In this document: one piece after another, positions 1-8,398 of the stretch | How positions within the stretch are numbered: the first letter of the stretch is position 1 | Layout of the letters: each line of letters starts with the position of its first letter | DNA from: Phyllobacteriaceae bacterium UBA1940 | Lineage (GTDB): Bacteria; Pseudomonadota; Alphaproteobacteria; Rhizobiales; Rhizobiaceae | Assembly (NCBI GenBank): GCA_002336975.1 | Contig: DDFA01000053.1 | Span: 602-44,890 of the forward strand | Length of the DNA stretch: 44,289 bases | Direction of reading: 5' to 3' | Made by a program: the position numbers and the translations under genes | The notes under the pieces: generated by a model | Database searches by the model: none | Seen by the model: only the letters and a program-made list of their open reading frames with translations | Told to the model about the DNA's origin: nothing

Positions 1-1
1 G

Positions 2-547
2 GTCGGCATCGTCGGCCTCGGCCGCATCGGCTCGGCGCTCGCCCGGCGGGCCGAGGCCTTCCGCATGTCGATCGCCTACCACAACCGCTCGCCGATCGAG
101 GGCAGCCCCTATCCGCGCCACGCCTCGGTGGCCGATCTCGCCGCCTGGGCCGACGTGCTCGTCCTCACCCTGCCGGGCGGCGCGGCGACCCGTCACATCG
201 TCTCCTCCGACGAACTCGCGGCGCTCGGGCCGAACGGCTTCCTCGTCAACATCGCCCGCGGCAGCGTCGTCGACACCGCGGCGCTGATCGCGGCGCTGCG
301 CCACGGCCGCATCGGCGGCGCGGCGCTCGACGTCTTCAGCCAGCAGCCCCTGCCGGCCGATCACCCCTATTTCGGCTTCGACAATGTCATCCTGACGCCG
401 CACCTGGCCGGCATCACTGATGAATCGATGATGCGCATGGGCGTTGGCGCGGTCGAACAGACCTTGCAGGTGCTGCGCGGCGACCTGCCGGCAAATCTGC
501 GCAACCTGGAAGCGCTCGACGCCTATCGAAAGCGTTTTCCGGCCTGA
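2..547 (+). CDS. D-2-hydroxyacid dehydrogenase, 5'-truncated
   Basis: C-terminal 181 residues of an NAD(P)-dependent D-isomer 2-hydroxyacid dehydrogenase; the start lies left of the window. The frame opens with the Rossmann motif VGIVGLGRIG. The substrate-binding Arg is in NIARGS and the catalytic His in ILTPHLAG. The Glu that normally lies 29 residues after this Arg, in the DVFxxEP motif, is Gln here (DVFSQQP), which is unusual for an active dehydrogenase. Glyoxylate, hydroxypyruvate or a sugar-derived 2-keto acid would be typical substrates. It converges with the ABC operon, with only 13 bp between stop codons, so no separate terminator is visible. The family call is firm; the substrate is unknown. 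Confidence 0.9.
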   Translation, partial: VGIVGLGRIGSALARRAEAFRMSIAYHNRSPIEGSPYPRHASVADLAAWADVLVLTLPGGAATRHIVSSDELAALGPNGFLVNIARGSVVDTAALIAALRHGRIGGAALDVFSQQPLPADHPYFGFDNVILTPHLAGITDESMMRMGVGAVEQTLQVLRGDLPANLRNLEALDAYRKRFPA

Positions 548-560
548 ACCCGAAGCTGAT

Positions 561-1643
561 CTATGCGTGCCTGAGGCTGACGCCGCTCTTGCGGTCGAAC
601 ATCGCCACCTTGTCGGCGTTCCAGGCGAACCGCACGTCTTCGTCGATCTTCAGTTGGGTGCGCGCGGGCACCGTCGCCCGCAATGTCGTATCGCCGACCT
701 TGAGCGTCACGATCTTCTCGACGCCGTGATCCTCGACGTCGTGCACGCGCGCCGTCACCGGGCCGTCTGGCTCCAGCGACAGATCTTCGGGACGAATACC
801 GAAAATCAGCGGCCGCCCGTCGGTTCCCGTCCCGGCCGCCACCGGCCCGGCATAAGGCAATTCGAATTGCTTCGCCGTCATGATCGCGCGCCCTTTGGAC
901 AGCTGGCCATGGATCAGGTTCATCGGCGGCGATCCGACAAAACTGGCGACAAATGTGTCGCGCGGATTGTCATAAATCTCCTTCGGCTTGCCGACCTGGA
1001 TCAGCCGTCCCTGATTGAGCACGCCGACCATGTCGCCCATCGACATCGCCTCGATCTGGTCGTGGGTCACGAACAGGAACGTCGCGCCGAGACGGCGCTG
1101 CAGATCCTTCAGTTCGGTGCGCAGCGACTCGCGCAGCTTGGCGTCGAGCGCCGACAGCGGCTCGTCCATCAGGAAGACGCGCGGCTTGCGCACGATGGCG
1201 CGGCCGATGGAGACGCGCTGCATCTCGCCGCCCGACAGGCGGTCGGTCTTGCGGTCGAGCAGGTGCTCGATGCGCAGGGTCTTGGCCGCGCGCGCGACGC
1301 GATCCTTGATCTCCTCTTCGGCAACCCGGCGCAGCTTCGACTTGAGCGGAAATTCGAGGTTTTCGCGCACCGTGTAGCGCGGATAGAGCGAATATTGCTG
1401 CAGCACCAGCGCGACGTCGCGTTCGGCCGCGCTCCAGTCGGCGACGTCGACGCCGTCGATGAAGACCTGCCCCGAGGTCGGCTTCTCCAGCCCCGCGATC
1501 AGGCGCAGCGTCGTCGTCTTGCCCGCGCCGGTCTCGCCCAGTAGCACAAAGAACTGGCCGTCCTCGATCGTCAGGTCGAGGTTGTTCAGCGCCGTATGGC
1601 CGCCAAAAACCTTGGTGACGTTTTTCAGTTCGATATGCGCCAT
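561..1643 (-). CDS. ABC importer ATPase, MalK/UgpC type (second of two)
   Basis: A 360-aa cytoplasmic ATPase that powers the carbohydrate-type importer encoded upstream. Walker A is GETGAGKTT at residues 36-44, followed by a QQYSLYP Q-loop, signature LSGGEMQR, Walker B ending MDEPLSALDAKLR, and the switch His in FVTHDQ. The C-terminal third is the TOBE/regulatory domain of MalK proteins. The chosen ATG overlaps the preceding ATPase stop as TGATG; an earlier in-frame start would add an unrelated N-terminus. The signature has Glu-Met where LSGGQRQR is usual, a change shared with its partner. Two separate NBD genes suggest a heterodimeric ATPase, as in rhizobial GlpST glycerol importers. The substrate is not determined. 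Confidence 0.93.
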   Translation of the reverse strand: MAHIELKNVTKVFGGHTALNNLDLTIEDGQFFVLLGETGAGKTTTLRLIAGLEKPTSGQVFIDGVDVADWSAAERDVALVLQQYSLYPRYTVRENLEFPLKSKLRRVAEEEIKDRVARAAKTLRIEHLLDRKTDRLSGGEMQRVSIGRAIVRKPRVFLMDEPLSALDAKLRESLRTELKDLQRRLGATFLFVTHDQIEAMSMGDMVGVLNQGRLIQVGKPKEIYDNPRDTFVASFVGSPPMNLIHGQLSKGRAIMTAKQFELPYAGPVAAGTGTDGRPLIFGIRPEDLSLEPDGPVTARVHDVEDHGVEKIVTLKVGDTTLRATVPARTQLKIDEDVRFAWNADKVAMFDRKSGVSLRHA

Positions 1644-2746
1644 CAGAGCCTCACGCCCAGGCTGCGGCCACTGGCCTTGTCGAAGAAATGCGCCTGCGAC
1701 GGGTCGATGCGCGCCCACACGCGATCGCCCGCCTTGCCGACGAAACCAGAACTGGTGCGCGCCCGCAGCATCTGCTCGCCGACGCTTAGGTCGACAATGT
1801 CATAGGAGCCCAGCGGTTCGATCATCTGCGCCTCGGTGGCGACAAAGCCTTCCGTCTTGTCATGGGCCAGCAGCACGCCTTCTGGTCGAATGCCGAGCGA
1901 TATTGTCTGCCCCTTGGCGCCGGCGGCGTCGAGCTGGCCGATCAGCTTTTTCGGAAAATCGAACGTCTGGGCGCCGAGCGCCACCGCTGCGCCGTCGCCG
2001 CGAGCCGAGACATCTGCGCTTGCGATGTTCATCACCGGACTGCCGACAAATTGCGCGACGAACAGATTGGCGGGATGGACATAGACATCGGTCGGCGAAC
2101 CGACCTGCTGCAGCTTGCCTTCATGCATGATCACGATGCGGTCGGCGAGGCTCATCGCCTCGACCTGGTCATGCGTCACATAGATCGTGGTCGACCCTTG
2201 CTTGATGTGCAGGCGCTTGATTTCGGCGCGCATTTCCTCGCGCAGCTTGGCGTCAAGCGCGCCGATCGGCTCGTCCATCAGCATCGCCTTGGGCTTGCGC
2301 ACCAGCGCCCGCCCGATCGCCACGCGCTGCATGTCGCCGCCCGACAGCGACGATGGCCGCATGTTGAGCAGTCCGGAGATGCGCAGGATGCCGGCGATCT
2401 CCTGCACCCTGCTGTCGACGTCAGTCCGGTTCATGCCGGTCGCGCGGAGCGGAAAGGCGATGTTCTCGAAAACCGTCATGTGCGGATAGAGCGAGAAGGA
2501 CTGGAACACCATCGCGATGTCGCGGTCGGAGCATTTGAGATCCTGGACCGGCGCTCCGTCGATCAGGATTTGACCGTCGTCGATCGTCTCCAGCCCGGCG
2601 ATGGCGCGCAAGGTCGTGGTCTTGCCGCAGCCGGACTGACCGAGCAGCACGATGAACTCGCCGTCTTCGATACTCAGGTTCATGTCCTTGATGACCTGAA
2701 CCGAGCCGAAGAATTTCTGCACATTACGCAGGTCGATCGACGTCAT
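1643..2746 (-). CDS. ABC importer ATPase, MalK/UgpC type (first of two)
   Basis: A 367-aa ATPase with Walker A GQSGCGKTT at residues 36-44, Q-loop QSFSLYP, signature LSGGDMQR, Walker B ending MDEPIGALDAKLR, switch His in YVTHDQ, and a C-terminal TOBE region. The start is the ATG preceded by GGAGGAG; it overlaps the end of the 70-aa membrane-protein gene by 4 bp. The sequence differs clearly from the neighbouring ATPase, so this is not a recent duplication. The likely role is one half of a heterodimeric ATP-hydrolysing unit driving the two permeases encoded at 2952-4836. The family call is secure; heterodimerisation is inferred from gene order. Confidence 0.93.
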   Translation of the reverse strand: MTSIDLRNVQKFFGSVQVIKDMNLSIEDGEFIVLLGQSGCGKTTTLRAIAGLETIDDGQILIDGAPVQDLKCSDRDIAMVFQSFSLYPHMTVFENIAFPLRATGMNRTDVDSRVQEIAGILRISGLLNMRPSSLSGGDMQRVAIGRALVRKPKAMLMDEPIGALDAKLREEMRAEIKRLHIKQGSTTIYVTHDQVEAMSLADRIVIMHEGKLQQVGSPTDVYVHPANLFVAQFVGSPVMNIASADVSARGDGAAVALGAQTFDFPKKLIGQLDAAGAKGQTISLGIRPEGVLLAHDKTEGFVATEAQMIEPLGSYDIVDLSVGEQMLRARTSSGFVGKAGDRVWARIDPSQAHFFDKASGRSLGVRL

Positions 2747-2955
2747 GAACCGGTCTCCTCCGCGTCCTCGTCGTCCGGCACGACAGCCGCCTTTTCGCCG
2801 CCGAACCAGTTGGTGCACATGAAGGTCACCAGCCCGACGATGATCACGGTCAGGCCGTAGCGGTGCAGGAAAAGGTTCCACGGCTGGCACAGGAAGACGA
2901 TGCCGAGCACCATCACAACTTCGGAGATGCGTTGCAGTCTTACGGAGGAGATCAT
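2743..2955 (-). CDS. Small two-helix membrane protein of the ABC operon
   Basis: A 70-aa protein with hydrophobic segments at about residues 12-31 and 34-50 and a short acidic tail (DDEDAEE). Its ATG overlaps the upstream permease stop by 4 bp and its own stop overlaps the next ATPase start, so it is translated as part of the operon. A GGAG lies just before the start. A small membrane protein between permease and paired ATPases recalls GlpU (DUF2160) of rhizobial glycerol importers, which has no known function. It may be an accessory or stabilising subunit. Homology to GlpU was not tested; the resemblance is in position and architecture only. Confidence 0.8.
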   Translation of the reverse strand: MISSVRLQRISEVVMVLGIVFLCQPWNLFLHRYGLTVIIVGLVTFMCTNWFGGEKAAVVPDDEDAEETGS

Positions 2956-3911
2956 TTGCGGATCGCCCCGAAGCTCATGCCGCGCAGCAGGTGGTTGCGA
3001 AGCAGGAAGGTGAAGATCGCCACCGGCAGCAGGAACAGGAACGTGCCGGCCGCAATCACCGTCCAGTCCGGCAAGCCGGAACCCACCTGCGAGGGAATGA
3101 AGGGCGGCGCGGTCTGGGCGCGGCGGTTGGTCATGATCAAGGCGAACGCATATTCGTTCCAGGCGGTGATGAAGCAGAAGACCGCCGTCGCCGCGATGCC
3201 GGTCGCCGCCTCCGGCAGCACCACCTTGAAGAAGGCCTGCATGCGGGTATAGCCGTCGACCAGCGCCGCCTCCTCGTATTCCTTCGGTATCTCGTCCATG
3301 AATCCCTTCATCAGCCACACCGAGAACGACAGGTTGAAGGCGGTGTAGAGTATGATCAGCCCGAGATGCGTGTCGTTGAGGCCGACGACGCGATACATCA
3401 GGAACATCGGGATGGCGACCACGACCGGCGGCAGCATGCGCGTCGACAGGATGAAGAAGAGCAGGTCCCCCTCGCCCTTCACCTTGAAACGCGAGAAGCC
3501 ATAGGCGGTGAACGTGCCCATGCCGACCGCCAGCACCGTCGACACCACCGCGACGATCAGCGAGTTCATGAAGCGGCTCGGATAGCCGGACCACTGCACC
3601 TCGCCCTTGCCGGAGCGCACCACCTTTTCGCCGCCGTCGAACACCATGCGCTCCCACCATGGCGCGGCCGCATATTCTTCGGGCGTCGGCTGGGTGCGCA
3701 ACTGCGACCGGCGCGTGAACAGTTTCACGAAGGGCGAGATTTCGGGCGTGAACACCACCGTCGGCGGCACCGTCGTCGCCAGGTTGCGCGGCTTGAACGC
3801 CGTCGAGGCGATCCAGTAGATCGGCGCCAGGAAGATCAGCGTGATGATCAGGACCGAGGCGATCGCCAGGCGGTTGAGGCCGCGTTCGGTCTTTGTGGTG
3901 ACGGCGGCCAT
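2952..3911 (-). CDS. ABC importer permease, MalG type
   Basis: A 319-aa inner-membrane permease with six predicted helices. The first helix follows a short cytoplasmic N-terminus. A large periplasmic stretch lies at about residues 45-95, and the coupling helix carries the EAA motif (YEEAALVDGYTRMQ, about residues 200-213) that contacts the ATPases. It starts one base after the preceding permease gene and its stop overlaps the next gene, so the subunits are probably made in fixed ratio. It would pair with the MalF-type permease to form the translocation pore for a sugar, polyol or related solute. The family assignment is firm. Confidence 0.93.
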   Translation of the reverse strand: MAAVTTKTERGLNRLAIASVLIITLIFLAPIYWIASTAFKPRNLATTVPPTVVFTPEISPFVKLFTRRSQLRTQPTPEEYAAAPWWERMVFDGGEKVVRSGKGEVQWSGYPSRFMNSLIVAVVSTVLAVGMGTFTAYGFSRFKVKGEGDLLFFILSTRMLPPVVVAIPMFLMYRVVGLNDTHLGLIILYTAFNLSFSVWLMKGFMDEIPKEYEEAALVDGYTRMQAFFKVVLPEAATGIAATAVFCFITAWNEYAFALIMTNRRAQTAPPFIPSQVGSGLPDWTVIAAGTFLFLLPVAIFTFLLRNHLLRGMSFGAIRK

Positions 3912-3912
3912 C

Positions 3913-4836
3913 CTATCGCTCCTTCACCTTGTTCAGATATTTGACGTAGATGTTGGTGATGGCGAGCACCATGATCAGCACGATATAGGCCAGTGCGCAG
4001 GAGCGCCCGGTCTGCCATTCCTGGAACGCCATCTTGTAGAGCCGGATCGAGATGACCTCGGTCGTGGGCTGGCTGGTCAGCACATAGGCGAGGTCGAACG
4101 TCTTGAACGCTTCCATCGTGCGGAAGATGACGGCGATCATCAGGATCGGCGCGACCAGCGGCAGCGTGATGCGAAAGAAGGTGTAGAACGGCCCGGCGCG
4201 GTCGATCGCGGCGGCCTCGTAGAGATGTTTCGGCACCGCCGAGAGCCCCGCCAGCGACAGCAGCATCACAAAGGGCGACCACATCCAGATGTCGGTCAGC
4301 GCAACGGCGTAGAGCGCCATGTTCGGGTTGGCGAGCCATTCGAATGTGCCGAGCCCAAGCGCGTAGTTGATGATGCCGAACGACGGATCGTAGAGCAGTT
4401 TCCAGAACAGGCCGACGACGGCCATCGACAACATCATCGGCAGCAGCAACAGCGTGGTGAGCAGCCCCTTCATCGGGATCGAGCGGTTGAGCAGCATCGC
4501 CGTGCCGAAGCCGACGATCACCTGTCCGACCACCGAAACGATCACATATTTCGCGGTGATCGAGAAATTGTTCCAGATGAAGGGATCGTTGAGCAGCTCG
4601 CGATAATTCTGCAGCCCGACGAAATTTGCCGGCGCATTGGTCGAGGCGCGGAAATCGGTGAACGAATAGCCGAGCGAATAGATCAGCGGAAACACGTTGA
4701 AGACGATCAGGAACACGATCGTCGGAATGATGAAGAGGTTGCGGATGGCCAGATCGCTCATGCCGCGCGATGCAGCGCGCGATGATGGATCGAGCCGGGT
4801 CATGACTTCGGTCGCCACGTCGCTGCGTCCTTTCAT
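3913..4836 (-). CDS. ABC importer permease, MalF type
   Basis: A 307-aa inner-membrane protein with six predicted helices, the first at about residues 31-52, and an EAA loop (YEAAAIDRAGPFYTFFRITLP) near residues 207-227. It is the first membrane subunit after the binding-protein gene and is separated from it by a 57-bp spacer holding a hairpin. The ATG at 4836 gives a usual short cytoplasmic N-terminus; an internal Met at residue 26 is a possible alternative. It should form the pore with the MalG-type subunit and receive solute from the periplasmic binding protein. The substrate is unknown. Confidence 0.93.
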   Translation of the reverse strand: MKGRSDVATEVMTRLDPSSRAASRGMSDLAIRNLFIIPTIVFLIVFNVFPLIYSLGYSFTDFRASTNAPANFVGLQNYRELLNDPFIWNNFSITAKYVIVSVVGQVIVGFGTAMLLNRSIPMKGLLTTLLLLPMMLSMAVVGLFWKLLYDPSFGIINYALGLGTFEWLANPNMALYAVALTDIWMWSPFVMLLSLAGLSAVPKHLYEAAAIDRAGPFYTFFRITLPLVAPILMIAVIFRTMEAFKTFDLAYVLTSQPTTEVISIRLYKMAFQEWQTGRSCALAYIVLIMVLAITNIYVKYLNKVKER

Positions 4837-4854
4837 TCAGGGCAAGCAATGCGC

Positions 4855-4880
4855 GGAAGGGGCGTTTCGGCGCCCCTCCC
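4855..4880 (-). promoter_or_regulatory. Intercistronic hairpin after the binding-protein gene
   Basis: GGGGCG at 4859-4864 pairs with CGCCCC at 4871-4876 around a 6-nt loop, with further pairs outside a single mismatch. It lies between the binding-protein stop (4894) and the MalF-type permease start (4836). There is no T-run, so full termination is unlikely. Hairpins at this place in importer operons protect the upstream mRNA and keep binding protein in excess. Confidence 0.6.
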
Positions 4881-4893
4881 GCCTCGAGGACGC

Positions 4894-6204
4894 CTACTTC
4901 AGGCGGCCGTATTTCTTGAACGTCGCAGTCCAGTCGGCCGCCAGCGCGTCAAGCGTTTCCTTCGACGTACCTTCGCCGCCGACTACCGCCGGATAGATCC
5001 GCTGGTTGAGCGCGGTCAGCAGTTCGGCGTATTCGGGCACCGCCCAGAAGTCCTTCACCTTGAACATCGTGTCGTAGAAGGCCTTGTTGTAAGGCGTCGC
5101 GTTCTGGAATTCGGCCGACTCGAGCACGGCCTTGTTGCATGTGTAGCCGCCAAGTTCGGCCCACTTCTTCTGGGTCTCGTCCTTGATGAACCACTGCAGG
5201 AACTTGAACGCCTCTTCCTGGTTCTGCGAATAGGACACGATCGAGATGCCCTGCCCGCCAAGCGCCGCGTACTGGTCGCCGCCAGGTCCCGCCGGGTTGG
5301 CGAAGAAGCCGGTCGACTTCGCATTCGGGTTGGTCGCCTCGTTCACCAGCGCCGGGAAGAAGGCGAAATAGTTCATGCTCATCGCGGCGAGGTTTTCGGT
5401 GATCGCCTGGTTATTTTCGACAAAGAACGTCTTGGCCCAGCCCGGAGGCGTGAACTTGTAGAGTTCCTTGTAGGCGTCGAGCGCTGCGACCGCTTTGTCG
5501 GAGTTGATGTAACCCTCGACCTGGTAGGTCTCCATGTTGCCGAGATCGCCGCCGAACGAGAACAGCGCGTTCTCGAAACCCATCGCCATCGCGTCATAGG
5601 AATTGTCGGTATAGATCGCGACGCCGTAGCGCTTCTGGTCGGGCCGGTGGAAGAACTCGGAAATGTCGCGCAGTTCCTTCCAGGTCTTGGGCGGCGCGAG
5701 GTCGTAGCCGTATTTCGCCTTGAAGGCTTCCATCTCCTTGGGATCTTCGAACCAGTCCTTGCGGTAGGACCAGCCGACCGCGTCGCCCTCGGCCGGGATC
5801 GACCAGTATTTGCCGCTGTTGCCCGGATATTCGGAATAGAACTTCACGGTGGCCGGCGCCATCGTCTCGAGCACCTTGTTGTCCTGCACGAATTTCGTCA
5901 GGTCGACATAGTGGCCGGCTTCGGACGCGGCGCCGAGCCATTGCGAGTCGCCGACGATCAAATCGTAGGCCGAGCCCTTGGCGTTGAATTCGGTGAAGGC
6001 CTTGGTCTGGAAATCCGCCCAGGGCGTGGTTTCGACCGTGACCTTGACGCCGGTTTCCTTCTCATACTCGTTGACGAGTTCCTGCAGATAGTTGGCCGGA
6101 TCCCATTCCGCCCAGAAGATCGTCAACTCCTGCGCAATGACCGACGTCGAAAATGAAAGGGAAAGTGCAAGTCCGGCGATCACGCCAGTAAGCCGTGTGC
6201 GCAT
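4894..6204 (-). CDS. ABC importer periplasmic solute-binding protein, family 1
   Basis: A 436-aa extracellular solute-binding protein of the MalE/UgpB class. A Sec signal peptide spans residues 1-24, with cleavage expected after VIA. The mature protein opens with the first beta strand (ELTIFWAEWDP), and aromatic residues typical of carbohydrate-binding clefts recur. The ATG follows a strong GGGAGGA at 7-nt spacing. It is the first gene of the six-gene importer operon. The upstream 253 bp carry two TGGT-N3-ACCA palindromes, one overlapping a candidate promoter. The ligand cannot be read from the sequence; a sugar, sugar acid or polyol fits the family. Confidence 0.93.
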   Translation of the reverse strand: MRTRLTGVIAGLALSLSFSTSVIAQELTIFWAEWDPANYLQELVNEYEKETGVKVTVETTPWADFQTKAFTEFNAKGSAYDLIVGDSQWLGAASEAGHYVDLTKFVQDNKVLETMAPATVKFYSEYPGNSGKYWSIPAEGDAVGWSYRKDWFEDPKEMEAFKAKYGYDLAPPKTWKELRDISEFFHRPDQKRYGVAIYTDNSYDAMAMGFENALFSFGGDLGNMETYQVEGYINSDKAVAALDAYKELYKFTPPGWAKTFFVENNQAITENLAAMSMNYFAFFPALVNEATNPNAKSTGFFANPAGPGGDQYAALGGQGISIVSYSQNQEEAFKFLQWFIKDETQKKWAELGGYTCNKAVLESAEFQNATPYNKAFYDTMFKVKDFWAVPEYAELLTALNQRIYPAVVGGEGTSKETLDALAADWTATFKKYGRLK

Positions 6205-6362
6205 TTTGGTTCCTCCCTGAGCGCTTCTAGGTCCATCCGCCCCGACCGCTTCGGTTGCGGCCCGGGCGGCTCAAAATTTGCAGCCATCAATACGGATCTG
6301 CCCAAATCCTGACAGGCAGCGAACTCCTCCCGCGCGTGTCATCGGCCCGTATTTGACCTAAC

Positions 6363-6391
6363 TGGTATTACCAAATATGCGAGACCGTCAA
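6363..6391 (-). promoter_or_regulatory. Candidate promoter and TGGT-N3-ACCA operator for the ABC operon
   Basis: TGGTATTACCA (6363-6373) is a palindrome of the form bound by FCD-type GntR repressors such as PdhR and LldR. On the minus strand TTGACG (6391-6386) could be a -35 box, and TAATAC (6370-6365), inside the palindrome, a -10 box. The 15-bp spacer is short. A repressor here would block transcription of the importer operon. The rest of 6205-6457 holds the leader and the second palindrome. Confidence 0.5.
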
Positions 6392-6426
6392 GTTTTATTG
6401 CATTTGCTCGCCATAATTGCCAAATT

Positions 6427-6437
6427 TGGTCGAACCA
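6427..6437. promoter_or_regulatory. Second TGGT-N3-ACCA operator-like palindrome
   Basis: TGGTCGAACCA lies 53 bp from the first palindrome, measured between the facing ends, and just past the tetR stop. It overlaps another palindrome, CCAAATTTGG (6420-6429). Two copies in one intergenic space suggest cooperative or looped repressor binding upstream of the ABC operon. Confidence 0.45.
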
Positions 6438-6457
6438 GAGCGGGCAGATAGCGCGTC

Positions 6458-7114
6458 CTAGGCCTCGGCCTGCGCGGCAACGTCCCTGACAAGCGTCTCG
6501 GCTGCCCATCGCACGACCGACAACGCCTCCTTGCCGTCCAGACCCCAGATGTCCTTGAGCACAATCAACGCCTCGACTCCGAACGCCAGCGACAGCGCCT
6601 GCGCCAACCGCTCCAGTTTGCGCGCCGGCACGCGCCCAGAAAGCGGGCTCAGAGCGTTCATCAGCAGTTCGATGCGGTGCCCCCGCTTGAATTCCGGCTC
6701 GTCTCCGAGCGCTCCCGCCTGGCGCAGCGACCATTGCTCGAGCGACAGCCTGAGCGCCGCCTTGAACGTCGCCTCGAATTCCTCGATCCGGGGCAGCGAC
6801 ATCTCGATCAGGTTGACGACGCGGCGTTGTGGATCGGTCGATCGCGACGACCATTGCAGGATCGGCCCCAGGCCTGCATCGACGACGGCCTGCACCATCG
6901 CCGCCTGGCTCGGGAAATAGCGATATGCGGTGGCGCGCGAAACGCCGGCCGCCTCGGCGATTTCTGACACCGAAGGCGTCAGGCCCTGCTGCATCAACTC
7001 CGTCGCCGTCGCCAGCATCAGTCTGGCCGTGCGGGCGCGCGGCCCCTTGCGCGGCTCGAGCGATGGAACGGATTGACGTGAGATTTCCATATCAATACGA
7101 TACTCGCGTCTCAT
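6458..7114 (-). CDS. TetR family transcriptional regulator
   Basis: A 218-aa regulator. The N-terminal helix-turn-helix lies at about residues 46-75 (SVSEIAEAAGVSRATAYRYF), the usual TetR signature, followed by an all-helical ligand and dimerisation domain. The start is uncertain: ATG at 7114 and ATG at 7090 both lack a clear ribosome site, and the later one would leave room for an operator between 7091 and 7117. It is upstream of the ABC operon on the same strand and divergent from the UPF0261 gene, so it could repress itself, the divergent operon, or both. The ligand is unknown. Confidence 0.88.
   Translation of the reverse strand: MRREYRIDMEISRQSVPSLEPRKGPRARTARLMLATATELMQQGLTPSVSEIAEAAGVSRATAYRYFPSQAAMVQAVVDAGLGPILQWSSRSTDPQRRVVNLIEMSLPRIEEFEATFKAALRLSLEQWSLRQAGALGDEPEFKRGHRIELLMNALSPLSGRVPARKLERLAQALSLAFGVEALIVLKDIWGLDGKEALSVVRWAAETLVRDVAAQAEA
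7090..7102. promoter_or_regulatory. Possible TetR operator (TATC-N5-GATA)
   Basis: An inverted repeat TATC, 5 bp, GATA lies between the two candidate tetR start codons in an AT-rich patch of the divergent intergenic region. Local TetR proteins often bind such sites next to their own gene. The arms are only 4 bp, so this is weak evidence. Confidence 0.25.
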
Positions 7115-7194
7115 TTTTTTTCAAGATGGCGTGAGGCGCGCCCGGTTTGGCGCCTGGCGCCGGGGCATCGGCCGGGCATCGGGAGGAGACGCCC

Positions 7195-8391
7195 ATGAAG
7201 CGGATCTATGTTGTCGGCACCGCCGACACCAAAGGCGAGGAACTGGCCTATCTGGCCGACACGATCGCGGCGGCCGGCGCGCGGGTCGCGCGCGTCGACG
7301 TTGGAACCCGCGCGCCGACGGTTGCGGTCGACTTCGCCGCAAGCGACGTCGCCTCGCACCATCCCGCCGGGGCCGACGCCGTGCTCTCGATCAACGACAG
7401 GGGCGCGGCCGTCGCCGCCATGGGCGAAGCGTTCGAGCGTTTCATGATCGGCCGGACGGACATTGACGGCGTCATCGGCATCGGCGGCGGAGGCGGCACG
7501 TCGATCGTCACGCGCGGCATGCGGGCGCTGCCGCTTGGCATTCCCAAGGTGATGGTCTCGACGCTCGCCTCCGGCGACGTCTCGCCCTATGTCGACGTCT
7601 CCGACATCGTCATGTTTCCGTCGGTCACCGATTTCGCCGGTCTCAACCGGTTGAGCCGGGTGATCCTTCACAACGCCGCCCAGACCATCGCGGGCATGGC
7701 CAACGCCCCTGCCCCCGTACAGGCCGGCAAGGCTGCAATCGGCCTGACCATGTTCGGCGTGACGACGCCGTGCGTGACGGCGATCGCCGCCCGGTTGCGC
7801 CAGAGCGCCGACTGCATGGTGTTCCACGCCACCGGAACCGGCGGTCGCTCGATGGAAAAGCTTGTCGACAGCGGCCTGATATCGGGCGTCATCGACATCA
7901 CCACCACCGAGGTCTGCGACCTGCTGCTCGGCGGCGCGCTGCCGGCGACGGAAGACCGTTTCGGCGCGATCGCCCGCACCGGCGCGCCATGCGTCGTCTC
8001 CGTCGGCGCGCTCGACATGGTCAATTTCTGGGCCCCCGAAACCATCCCGCCGAACTATCGCGGCCGCAATTTCTACAAGCACAATCCCAACGTGACGCTG
8101 ATGCGCACCACGGCGCGGGAATGCCGCCAGATCGGCGCCTGGATCGCCGGCCGGCTCAATCGATGCCACGGCGACGTGCGGCTGCTGATACCCGAACGCG
8201 GCGTGTCGGCGCTCGACATCGAGGGTGGGCCGTTCTTCGACCCTGAGGCGGATGCGGCGCTGTTCGACGCCCTGGACGAGACACTTGAAAAGACGGCGCG
8301 CCGACGCATCGAGCGGCTGCCCTGCCACATTAACGACCTCGAATTCGCTTCGGCCGCCGTCGCGGCCTTCCACTCGATCGCTCAAGCTTGA
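7195..8391 (+). CDS. Tm-1-like ATP-binding protein, UPF0261 family
   Basis: A 398-aa cytoplasmic protein of the UPF0261/Tm-1-like family. The start follows GGGAGGAGA. Features are an N-terminal [15 protein letters not shown] strand-loop, a glycine-rich [10 protein letters not shown] near residues 95-104, the conserved ASGDVSPYV, and a second Rossmann-like half with [14 protein letters not shown]. In plants and fungi this domain is fused to a PEP-hydrolase-like TIM barrel; in tomato the protein is Tm-1, which blocks tobamovirus replication. Here the barrel is the next gene, 7 bp downstream. The bacterial function is not established. The setting of importer, cupin and metallohydrolase suggests small-molecule catabolism. 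Confidence 0.9.
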   Translation: MKRIYVVGTADTKGEELAYLADTIAAAGARVARVDVGTRAPTVAVDFAASDVASHHPAGADAVLSINDRGAAVAAMGEAFERFMIGRTDIDGVIGIGGGGGTSIVTRGMRALPLGIPKVMVSTLASGDVSPYVDVSDIVMFPSVTDFAGLNRLSRVILHNAAQTIAGMANAPAPVQAGKAAIGLTMFGVTTPCVTAIAARLRQSADCMVFHATGTGGRSMEKLVDSGLISGVIDITTTEVCDLLLGGALPATEDRFGAIARTGAPCVVSVGALDMVNFWAPETIPPNYRGRNFYKHNPNVTLMRTTARECRQIGAWIAGRLNRCHGDVRLLIPERGVSALDIEGGPFFDPEADAALFDALDETLEKTARRRIERLPCHINDLEFASAAVAAFHSIAQA

Positions 8392-8398
8392 GGGTCCC

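Noticed and set aside
444..1544. Long plus-strand open frames opposite the ABC operon
   Set aside because: They are high-GC shadow frames of well-supported minus-strand genes; the products are Arg/His/Asp-rich low-complexity chains without family motifs.
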